Program-made: the position numbers and the translations under genes
Shown: positions 56,373 to 63,090 of the stretch, in pieces
Numbering within the stretch: position 1 is the first letter of the stretch
Layout: each line of letters starts with the position of its first letter
Notes under the pieces: generated by a model
What the model was told of the DNA's origin: nothing
What the model saw: the letters and a program-made list of their open reading frames with translations, nothing else
Database searches by the model: none
Source of the DNA: Neomesorhizobium albiziae
GTDB lineage: Bacteria > Pseudomonadota > Alphaproteobacteria > Rhizobiales > Rhizobiaceae
NCBI RefSeq assembly: GCF_900114255.1
Contig: NZ_FOSL01000006.1
Coordinates: 186,001 to 250,000 of the forward strand
Direction of reading: 5' to 3'
DNA: 64,000 nucleotides

Positions 56373-57544
56373 GGATTCTCGTTCTAGGCGGAGACGGTTA
56401 CCTTGGGTGGCCAACGGCAATGCACTTATCAAAGCACGGCCATGAAGTGATAGTCGCAGACAACTATCTGAGGCGCTACTTGAGTCGCGAAGAGGATTCG
56501 GAGCCCTTATTTGATGTTCCAAATCTGCATCAGCGAGCGCAGCTTTGGAAGGCAAAAAGCGGCAGAGAAATCAGCGTTGCCATCGGGGACCTGTGCGACT
56601 GGGACTTTGTCGCCGAACTGTTTTGTGCCCATTTACCGCAAGCACTGATCCACTATGCTGAACAACCATCAGCCCCCTATTCAATGAAAAATCGCAAGAC
56701 GGCCACGCTGACGTTTCAGAACAATCTGACGGCCACGTTCAATATCGTTCAGGCAGTTCACGAATTCGCCCCTGACTGCCACATCGTCAAGCTTGGCACT
56801 ATGGGTGAATATGGCACTCCCAATATCGATATTGAAGAGGGCTGGCTTGAGGTGGAACATAAGGGCCGTAGCCAAAAATTCTTATTCCCTCGGGCTGCCG
56901 GAAGCCTCTACCATACCACCAAAGTTCTGGATACAGATCTTCTTTGGTTTTATGTTCGGACATGGGGACTGAGAGTTACTGATCTCATGCAAGGTCCGGT
57001 ATACGGTCTGGAGACTTATGAAAACTCCGGGAATGAGGAACTGTATCCGTTTCTTAACTACGACGAACTATGGGGCACGGTAATCAATCGTTTTATGGTT
57101 CAGGCTGTGGCCGGTTATCCGCTGACCGTTTACGGGAAAGGCGGGCAAACACGTGGATATTTGAACATCAAAGACACATTGCAATGCTTGCGTCTTTCTA
57201 TCGAAAATCCTGCCAATCCGGGTGAACTTCGTATTTTTAACCAACTTGTGGAAACGTTCTCAGTGAATCAACTGGCGGAGATGGTGCAACAATCGGGCAG
57301 CCGTATTGGGTTGGATGTACAGGTAAATAGCCTCCCAAACCCGAGGACGGAGTTGGAGGAACATTATTATAATCCCACGCACACCGGCCTTATCGAGTTG
57401 GGACTGAAACCACACTTTCTGACGAATGACGTGATGGATGAGATGATGCGCCTCATTTTGAAATACAAAGAGCGAATTCGAACAAATTGCATCTTCCGCG
57501 GCGTGAGTTGGGACAGCAATGATCAGATCCCTACAGCAGCATGA
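56369..57544 (+). CDS. UDP-sulfoquinovose synthase-like NAD-dependent epimerase
   Basis: GTG 56369 overlaps the previous stop. The 391 residues match SQD1/SqdB along their length: RILVLGGDGYLGWPTAMHLS, then HYAEQPSAPYSM, VKLGTMGEYGTPNIDIEEGW, SLYHTTKVLDTDLLWF and YGKGGQTRGYLNIKDTLQCL. The SQD1-type Thr, Tyr and Lys active-site residues are present (GTMGE, SLYHTTK). True sulfite transfer makes UDP-sulfoquinovose; whether this copy does is unknown. The terminal codon sits at an IS-like end. Confidence 0.88.
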   Translation: MRILVLGGDGYLGWPTAMHLSKHGHEVIVADNYLRRYLSREEDSEPLFDVPNLHQRAQLWKAKSGREISVAIGDLCDWDFVAELFCAHLPQALIHYAEQPSAPYSMKNRKTATLTFQNNLTATFNIVQAVHEFAPDCHIVKLGTMGEYGTPNIDIEEGWLEVEHKGRSQKFLFPRAAGSLYHTTKVLDTDLLWFYVRTWGLRVTDLMQGPVYGLETYENSGNEELYPFLNYDELWGTVINRFMVQAVAGYPLTVYGKGGQTRGYLNIKDTLQCLRLSIENPANPGELRIFNQLVETFSVNQLAEMVQQSGSRIGLDVQVNSLPNPRTELEEHYYNPTHTGLIELGLKPHFLTNDVMDEMMRLILKYKERIRTNCIFRGVSWDSNDQIPTAA

Positions 57545-57627
57545 ACCGCACCGGGTTTGCCGGAGGCTCCAAACCTTGAGAAGGTGGAGCCATCATGAGC
57601 AACACGACGAACAGGTTTTCTCCAGCC
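57542..57627 (+). mobile_element. Truncated IS3-family end
   Basis: TGAACCGCACCGGGTTTGC looks like an IS3-type terminus, followed by the start of orfA (ATG 57595, MSNTTNRFSPA) that breaks off near 57627 where IS66 sequence begins. The end supplies the stop of the epimerase gene. Confidence 0.6.
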
Positions 57628-57757
57628 GCAAGGTCTGGATCAATTGGTCATGCGCCTGCAATGTCGCCGACATCTTCGCATTTTCCGCCTGCAAGGCGGC
57701 AATCATTGTCTTCAGGAAGGCCGGATCGTCGGGAAGATTTTGGGTCGCGTTCGACAT
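57628..57757 (-). pseudogene. tnpC: IS66 transposase TnpC, N-terminal fragment
   Basis: From ATG 57757: MSNATQNLPDDPAFLKTMIA, then ALQAENAKMSATLQAHDQLI, the N-terminal coiled region of IS66 TnpC. It stops after QTLR at a junction with IS3 sequence. The catalytic domain is absent. Confidence 0.75.
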
Positions 57758-57819
57758 GAGCCCGACTACCATAGGTCAGGAAGAATATCCATAAAAACAA
57801 GCAAAATCAGTGGGATCAA

Positions 57820-58140
57820 TTAACCGACACGCGCCGGTGGGGCGCCCCAGTCGGGACGCCGCCAATTGCGCCGTTGTCAGGCGAGCCGTCCCATCGGCGG
57901 CCGACGGCCACGGAAAGCGGCCCCTCTGGAGGACCTTGTAATAAAGGCAAAAGCCATGGCCATCAAAATAGAGAAGTTTCAAACGATCGCCGCGTCGTCC
58001 TCGGAACGCAAAAACCGCACCTCCTGTCGGCTTCTGGCGCAACACGTCCTGCGCAAGCGCCGCCAGACCCTCGATCCCTTTTCGCATGTCCGTTATCCCG
58101 CAGGCAAGGTACACTCGAACGCCAGTTCCGGTCCGATCAT
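57820..58140 (-). pseudogene. tnpB: IS66 accessory protein TnpB, two lesions
   Basis: The frame has VYLACGITDMRKGIEGLAAL, then GHGFCLYYKVLQRGRFPWPS. Its start (ATG 58140, MIGP) is separated from the rest by one missing base. A deletion before NWRRPDWGAPPARVG shifts the C-terminus. Both indicate decay. Confidence 0.72.
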
Positions 58141-58505
58141 GCCGACTCCACCGCCCGGATCAGCCGCGTCAGGGTGGCGGCATTCACGCCGCTGTCGAAG
58201 CAAAGGCTGCGACCGCAGGTCAATCTCAACTCGATCATCCCAGACAGGCCCTGACGGTCCCCACCGCGCTCGGTCTGCACGGCATTCATGTCCACGGGAA
58301 CAAACACCGCATTCGCAGACCGCGACAACAGTCCCTTCTTCTTCAGCTCACTGCGCCAGGTGTAAATCTGCTGCCGCGTCACATCGTGCCGATGAGCCAC
58401 CTCCGTTACCGTAGCTCCAGAAACCCCAACCGACATGACAATGTCGAGCTTCTGTTCATCAACCCATCGACGCCGCCGTTCCTGCCCAAGAATTTCCACA
58501 CGCAT
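58137..58505 (-). CDS. tnpA: IS66 accessory protein TnpA
   Basis: 122 residues, MRVEILGQERRRRWVDEQKL, then VTEVAHRHDVTRQQIYTWRS, the helix-turn-helix of IS66 Orf1. It overlaps tnpB by ATGA. It looks intact although the rest of the element is not. Confidence 0.85.
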   Translation of the reverse strand: MRVEILGQERRRRWVDEQKLDIVMSVGVSGATVTEVAHRHDVTRQQIYTWRSELKKKGLLSRSANAVFVPVDMNAVQTERGGDRQGLSGMIELRLTCGRSLCFDSGVNAATLTRLIRAVESA

Positions 58506-58516
58506 CGCAAACCTCG

Positions 58517-58561
58517 CCTAAGACACGTCGCAAACGACGTCGTTAAACACGTGTCTTTAGG
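58517..58561. repeat. 45-bp interrupted palindrome upstream of tnpA
   Basis: CCTAAGACACGT and ACGTGTCTTTAGG flank a perfect central AACGACGTCGTT. It lies 12 bp upstream of tnpA within the IS66 remnant. Confidence 0.6.
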
Positions 58562-58750
58562 CCATCACGACGATAGCCGGCAGGCGGTGACAATCGGGCG
58601 GTTACTGATCAACCGTCGTCTCAAGATCCTATCCCGTCCCCGTGCTGCCATCAACGACAAACCAAACCTGCGGCACAGGGCATGGGGCTAAAATAGCCCC
58701 CGAATGACCCGGACACGCTCTCCATCTTGATAAGGGATAGGAGTAATGTC

Positions 58751-59149
58751 GTGTCTATGACTGGTAGAATAGCGAAGGTAGAGATCCCGGACGGCCGTGA
58801 GCGACGGCGGCGGTGGACGACGGCGGAGAAGCTGTCGATGGTCGAGGAGACCTACGCGCCGGACGTGACGGTAAGCCTTGTTGCGCGTCGCAACGGCGTC
58901 CAGCCCAATCAGCTCTTCCACTGGCGCAAGCTGGCCGCGCAGGGCGCGCTGGCGGCCACAAGCGCCGAGGGCGAGGTCGTGGCGGCGTCCGAGTATCGAG
59001 CGCTTCAGAACCAGGTGCGCGAGCTGCAGCGGCTGCTTGGCAAGAAGACGATGGAAGCCGAGATTCTCAAGGATGCTCTTGAGGTGGCGGCGGGCTCAAA
59101 AACGTATGGCTCGCCCCGCCTGCAAGCGGTTTTTGATTCTGCCGTTTGA
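58751..59149 (+). pseudogene. IS3-family OrfA, interrupted
   Basis: GTG 58751 (AGGAG upstream) or ATG 58757 opens OrfA: RRRRWTTAEKLSMVEETYAP, then VARRNGVQPNQLFHWRKLAA and a leucine-rich LQRLLGKKTMEAEILKDALE. It runs through its A-rich segment near 59098 into IS1111 sequence and stops at 59149. The authentic end lies beyond the insertion. Confidence 0.8.
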
Positions 59150-59349
59150 TCTGCGCCAACGTATCCGGTCTCAAGGGTGACCCCTTGGCCAAGATGGAGC
59201 TTCGCGCGTTCCGATCCTCATAAACAGAGCGGCGTTACACGCCATTTTTTTGATCAGGTTTTCGGAACACCGGTCGATCGTCAGGCCATCTCGTAGGTCC
59301 ACTCACAGACATCTTGGGCTAGGCCAGCTAAACGCCCCTGCCGAACCGT
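59118..59349 (-). ncRNA. Candidate seekRNA/bridge-RNA region of IS1111
   Basis: Non-coding interval downstream of the transposase stop, the position expected for seekRNA in IS1111 elements. CATAAACAGA at 59219-59228 repeats exactly at 60447-60456 over the right junction. GTTTTTGA at 59129-59136 is the complement of TCAAAAAC at the left flank. Such matches could be the guide sequences. Confidence 0.45.
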
Positions 59350-60384
59350 TCATGCCGCTACCGTGGTCGTCCTCATGTCGAAGGGGCGCCCGCTTCTCAG
59401 TACAGCCCAGACGATCCTAGCCATCTTCGCGGCCAAAGCGACGACGGCGGTGTTTATATGGGCTCTGGCCATCAGTCCTCGCAGCCATTGCCCAAGCGGC
59501 GTGTCGCCTTTCGACAGCACCGGAAGGGCGGCTCGGGCGCCATGGATCAGCATTTTGCGAAGGTATCCGTTACCCCGCTTGCTGATGCCCAGCAATCGGG
59601 GCTTGCCGCCGGTGGTCATCTGTCGTGGGACCAGGCCGAGCCAAGCGGCAAGATCGCGTCCGCGCCCGAACGTCTCGGCTGCGCCGATCGCGGCGACGAA
59701 CGCGGTCGCATTCAACGGGCCAATTCCTGGAATCGTCGTCAAAAGCCGGGCTGGTTCATCGGATCGAGCCTGCGAGGCGAATTCCTTGTCTAAGTCCGTG
59801 ATCCGCGCGTCGAGCGCTCGCCACTGGTCGCGCATGTCTTCCATCAGAAGACGGATTCTTCGGCTGAACGAGACCTCGTCGGTGAGCAGTCTGTCGAGAT
59901 GAATCTCCAGCTTTCGGCGCCCTTTCGCCATGACGATACCTCGCTCCAAAAGAACGGCCCGAAGCTGATTGATCAACGCGGTTCGCTCGCCGACAAGACG
60001 ATCACGGGCTCGATGCAGGATTTGCATGTCGAGCTGCTCCTCGCTCTTCAGATCGACGAAGCGCATTGTGCCTCGAGTGGCGGCTTCGGCGATCGCCTCC
60101 GAATCCCGATCATCGTTCTTCTGAGCCTTCACATAAGGCCGGACATATTCCGGAGACATTAGTCGGACGTCGTGCCCCTGCGTTCGAAGCAACCGTCCCA
60201 GATGATGAGCACCGCAGCAGGCCTCCATCGCCATCACGCAAGGCGGCAGTCCGGCAGCCAACTTGATGACGCTGTCACGGCGCATGCGGCGGCGCAGAAC
60301 AACGTGGCCGCCGGCATCGAGACCGGTCACGCTGCAACTGTCTTTCCCAAGATCTATACCCAGAACTGCAATCCCGTTCATCAT
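59350..60384 (-). CDS. IS110/IS1111-family DEDD transposase
   Basis: ATG 60384 (GAGGAG upstream) gives 344 residues. The N-terminal RuvC-like DEDD domain has VLGIDLGKDSCSVTGLDAGG, VMAMEACCGAH and KNDDRDSEAIAEA. The C-terminal domain has LLTTIPGIGPLNATAFVAAI and a Ser-containing region. Recombination in this family is RNA-guided. An upstream frame to 60630 is not needed. Confidence 0.92.
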   Translation of the reverse strand: MMNGIAVLGIDLGKDSCSVTGLDAGGHVVLRRRMRRDSVIKLAAGLPPCVMAMEACCGAHHLGRLLRTQGHDVRLMSPEYVRPYVKAQKNDDRDSEAIAEAATRGTMRFVDLKSEEQLDMQILHRARDRLVGERTALINQLRAVLLERGIVMAKGRRKLEIHLDRLLTDEVSFSRRIRLLMEDMRDQWRALDARITDLDKEFASQARSDEPARLLTTIPGIGPLNATAFVAAIGAAETFGRGRDLAAWLGLVPRQMTTGGKPRLLGISKRGNGYLRKMLIHGARAALPVLSKGDTPLGQWLRGLMARAHINTAVVALAAKMARIVWAVLRSGRPFDMRTTTVAA

Positions 60385-60453
60385 TTGCTCCTCTGTCTTC
60401 CACATCACATCACCATGATGCGCTGAACCTGAGGGGCGAGCCATTCCATAAAC

Positions 60454-61323
60454 AGATGTTGCGGTCGCTGTCGTGGCCGAAGGACGGTTCCCGATGAAGG
60501 CGGTGTGCGAGACGATTGGCGTTGCCCGCTCCAACGTCACCGAGCGTTCGAAGGGCCGGGATCGGGGGCGGATTGGCCGTCCTCCCGAGCCCGATGGCGA
60601 TCTGGTCGCCGGGATCGAGGAGATCATCAAGGATTTGCCGACCTACGGCTACCGCCGCGTTCATGCCGTGCTGCGCAGAACGGCTCGCACAGCGGGAACG
60701 CCCGCGCCCAACCACAAGCGGGTCTACCGGATCATGAAGTTGCACGGCCTGCTTCTCAATCGGCATGCCGGAGGGTTTGAAGAACGCCGCCATGACGGGC
60801 GGGTCGCCGTCGACCGATCGAACCTGCGCTGGTGTTCCGACGGCTTTGAGATCGGCTGCGCAACGGCGAGAAGGTTCGCGTCGCCTTCGCGCTCGACTGC
60901 TGCGACCGTGAGGCCATCGCTCATGTCGCCACCACCGATGACATCAAGGGCGAAGACGTGCGCGATCTCATCATCACCGCCGTCGAAAACCGCTTCGGCC
61001 AGGTCAACCGGCTGCCCGAAACGATCGAGTGGCTGAGCGACAACGGCTCCGGCTACATCGCCCACGAGACCAGGGCGATGGCACGTGACATCGGCCTGGA
61101 GCCCAGAACGACGCCGGTCCGGAGCCCTCAATCGAACGGAATGGCGGAAGCCTTCGTGAAGACGATCAAGCGCGACTACATCCGCGTATCACCGCTGCCG
61201 GATGCCAGAACCGTAATGGAGCGCCTGCCTTTGTGGATCGAACACTATAACAGCCTTCATCCGCACAAGGCGCTCGGCTATCGTTCACCCTGCGAGTTCA
61301 TCGCGGATCAAACCCAACCCTGA
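60454..61323 (+). pseudogene. IS3-family OrfB transposase, frameshifted
   Basis: The first part (FPMKAVCETIGVARSNVTER, then KRVYRIMKLHGLLLNRHAGG and [11 protein letters not shown], the first Asp) shifts by one missing base near 60863. The next frame continues with [20 protein letters not shown] and the Glu block [20 protein letters not shown]. It is thus a DDE integrase with one lesion, and its orfA is split by IS1111. Confidence 0.85.
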
Positions 61324-61397
61324 TCGTGTCCGATCATTCGGGGGCAACAACAGGGGCGAACAAGTTCATCCTTCACTCTTGACCACGGTCATAAGAG

Positions 61398-62519
61398 CTA
61401 ATTGATTACAGATTGAGATTTGAGCAGACCTGAGCGTGGCGGCGCTCCGACAACGACCCGCGACACATATCCAAGGTCGCGCACAATCCTGCGAATTGTT
61501 ATCGCTATGACAACAATCGCCACTCCAAGCACACCTGCGACCGCGATTCTGGTCGTGAGATCCCAGAGTTCTCCGAACTTTATCAAATCCATGAGGCGAA
61601 AGACGGCACCCTGGACCAGGTAAAGCAGCAGCGTGCTCTGACCAAGCTCCACCGCGACGAAGCGAGCTGCTCGAACTGAGCAGCCGACTCTCCAGCATTG
61701 GAACATAAACTGCATCGCCACTGCAGAAGCCGCTCCAGAGCCAGCGAACATCAGCAACACTTGTTTAGCCGACTGTGCATCGTGAATTAAAACAAGATTG
61801 TTGTAGGCGTAAGTCTCCTTGCCCCAAGCAAGGAAGCACAGGCAAGTTACCATCGAGAGTAAGACCATCAAAAGAGATTTGTGGCGCAGGATGACGCTCG
61901 TCTGCCATGCGATCGACTGGGCAAACAAGAACCCCAAACAGAAGAACGGGTAAGTGTATCTTACCAGCGGCGCTATCGACAATGTGATGGGCACGAATGC
62001 GACCACAATTGCAGACGCGCCTATGATACACATCGATAAGCGATTGGAAGTCGTAAAAAGCTTAATGAGAAGGAAAGAAGCAAATGCTGCCCATATGAAC
62101 CAGTATGTTCCAATGAATTCCATTGAAAAGTCCAAAAGTTCGCCAGTTAAACTGCTCAATGGAGCAATTACAAAGAACTTAGCTGCCCAGATTAACGCGC
62201 ACCAAAAAATCATTGGTAGTAGTAACTGCCCCGCACGATCATTGACGCCGCGAGTGAACGATTTTCGCACAATTGCTCCCGAAGAAAGATATCCGCTTAT
62301 CGCCATAAAGAGAGGCATGTGAAACATGTAGATCGACTTAAAATACGGCGACAACCAAAAGCCATCAGTGTCTCGATAGATGACAGATTGTAATAGATGT
62401 CCCATTATCACCAAGATAATGAGTACGCCTTTGACGAAATCAAAGCTTAGGTCTCGCTCGTTTGCCCCTGCTGAGCGCGAGCCGCGCTCCGTCGCTCCAA
62501 CTGTTGTGTGATCAAGCAT
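61398..62519 (-). CDS. nolL: Acyltransferase-3 membrane protein of NolL/NodX type
   Basis: Start 62519 gives 373 residues beginning MLDHTTVGATERGSRSAGAN; the frame to 62669 has no matching sequence. Ten or so membrane helices with the acyltransferase-3 core: DLSFDFVKGVLIILVIMGHL and MFHMPLFMAISGYLSSGAIV. In rhizobia NolL acetylates the fucose that NodZ adds to Nod factor; nodZ lies just upstream, so NolL is the likely identity. NodX-like or exopolysaccharide acetylation is the alternative. No nod box is seen directly upstream, so it may be transcribed from the nodZ promoter. Confidence 0.75.
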   Translation of the reverse strand: MLDHTTVGATERGSRSAGANERDLSFDFVKGVLIILVIMGHLLQSVIYRDTDGFWLSPYFKSIYMFHMPLFMAISGYLSSGAIVRKSFTRGVNDRAGQLLLPMIFWCALIWAAKFFVIAPLSSLTGELLDFSMEFIGTYWFIWAAFASFLLIKLFTTSNRLSMCIIGASAIVVAFVPITLSIAPLVRYTYPFFCLGFLFAQSIAWQTSVILRHKSLLMVLLSMVTCLCFLAWGKETYAYNNLVLIHDAQSAKQVLLMFAGSGAASAVAMQFMFQCWRVGCSVRAARFVAVELGQSTLLLYLVQGAVFRLMDLIKFGELWDLTTRIAVAGVLGVAIVVIAITIRRIVRDLGYVSRVVVGAPPRSGLLKSQSVIN

Positions 62520-62761
62520 CAGACCCCCAGGTATCTGTTGTGTCCATGATCGCGGCGGTGATATCGAGGGGCCGACTGGCTGCAACCGAGCGGACGAAAT
62601 CCCCGTGCCTGGTCGCAAACTTCGAGCGCAGCCGCGGTCGCGACCGTGTGTGGCAACATCGTCTCGCATCGCGCCTGGTTCAGTGAAAAGATGCCGCGCG
62701 CCTGCGGCTCCTCATCCCAGATCCCGTTCGATGCACTGAGCTCGGCGAAGGCTCTATTCAT
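62512..62761 (-). pseudogene. Unidentified short gene before nolL, apparent frameshift
   Basis: ATG 62761 with GGAG upstream opens MNRAFAELSASNGIWDEEPQ, then ARGIFSLNQARCETMLPHTV and ATAAALE. The adjacent frame continues RSKFATRHGDFVRSVAASRP, then LDITAAIMDTTDTWGSDA to a stop overlapping the nolL ATG (ATGCTTGA). I do not recognise the family. The good start and the overlap suggest a real gene with one lesion near 62620. Confidence 0.4.
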
Positions 62762-62787
62762 TTGATTTCTCCAACTCCTAACCCGGC

Positions 62788-63046
62788 TCAAGCCCGCGAT
62801 TCAGGTCGCTTCAAGCTGAAGTTTGAGTGCTTCACGGGGCCCAATGCCCCTGCCTCACCCTTGCAGAACGTCCTGCGGATCTGTAAGGGCAGCCAGTCTT
62901 CGGGCCAATCAAGCATGCTGCGACTGCGCACGGTCAAGGTGCAATCCTCACACCCCAATCCAGCCGCTATGGATTCTCCAATAGAGGATGGGGGACCTGC
63001 AGCGGGACAGAAGCAGAACTGGGCGTTTTCTAGAGGCTCGTGTTCC
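62788..63046 (-). pseudogene. Unrecognised coding remnant with CxxC motif
   Basis: An open minus-strand frame without a clear start encodes PLENAQFCFCPAAGPPSSIG, then AAGLGCEDCTLTVRSRSMLD and WPEDWLPLQIRRTFCKGEAG to a TGA at 62788. Composition and CEDC suggest part of a real protein, family unknown. It lies between nodZ and the broken gene. Confidence 0.3.
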
Positions 63047-63090
63047 TAAGCAATACATCACCCTCCACTCCGCGGGGATAGTAGGGACTT

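Larger units (their letters stand above)
57628..58605 (-). mobile_element. Decayed IS66-family element
   Basis: Contains tnpA, a broken tnpB and the first part of tnpC in the order expected on the minus strand. A candidate end GGGCGGTTAC lies near 58605. The tnpC end is lost at an IS3 junction. Confidence 0.7.
59099..60449 (-). mobile_element. IS1111-group element (IS110 family)
   Basis: Subterminal inverted repeats ATGGCTCGCCCC (59106-59117) and GGGGCGAGCCAT (60433-60444) are perfect 12-mers lying a few bases inside the ends, as in IS1111-group elements. It carries one intact transposase and a 232-bp non-coding stretch after the transposase stop. The flanks are the IS3 orfA A-rich site. Confidence 0.85.
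58694..61347 (+). mobile_element. IS3-family element interrupted by IS1111
   Basis: Ends TAGCCCCCGAATGACCCGG and its reverse at 61326-61347 (CATTCGGGGGCAA) are inverted repeats. Removing the inner element leaves about 1.3 kb, a normal IS3 length, with orfA and orfB. The orfB is also frameshifted, so the element is dead. Confidence 0.85.

Noticed and set aside
59350-60630. 426-codon form of the IS1111 transposase
   Set aside because: The extra 82 codons run through the terminal repeat into IS3 sequence; ATG 60384 has a good ribosome binding site.
62930-62975. Possible nod box (ATCCATAGCG on the minus strand)
   Set aside because: Only the first half resembles the consensus; the AAACAATCGATTTT block is absent.
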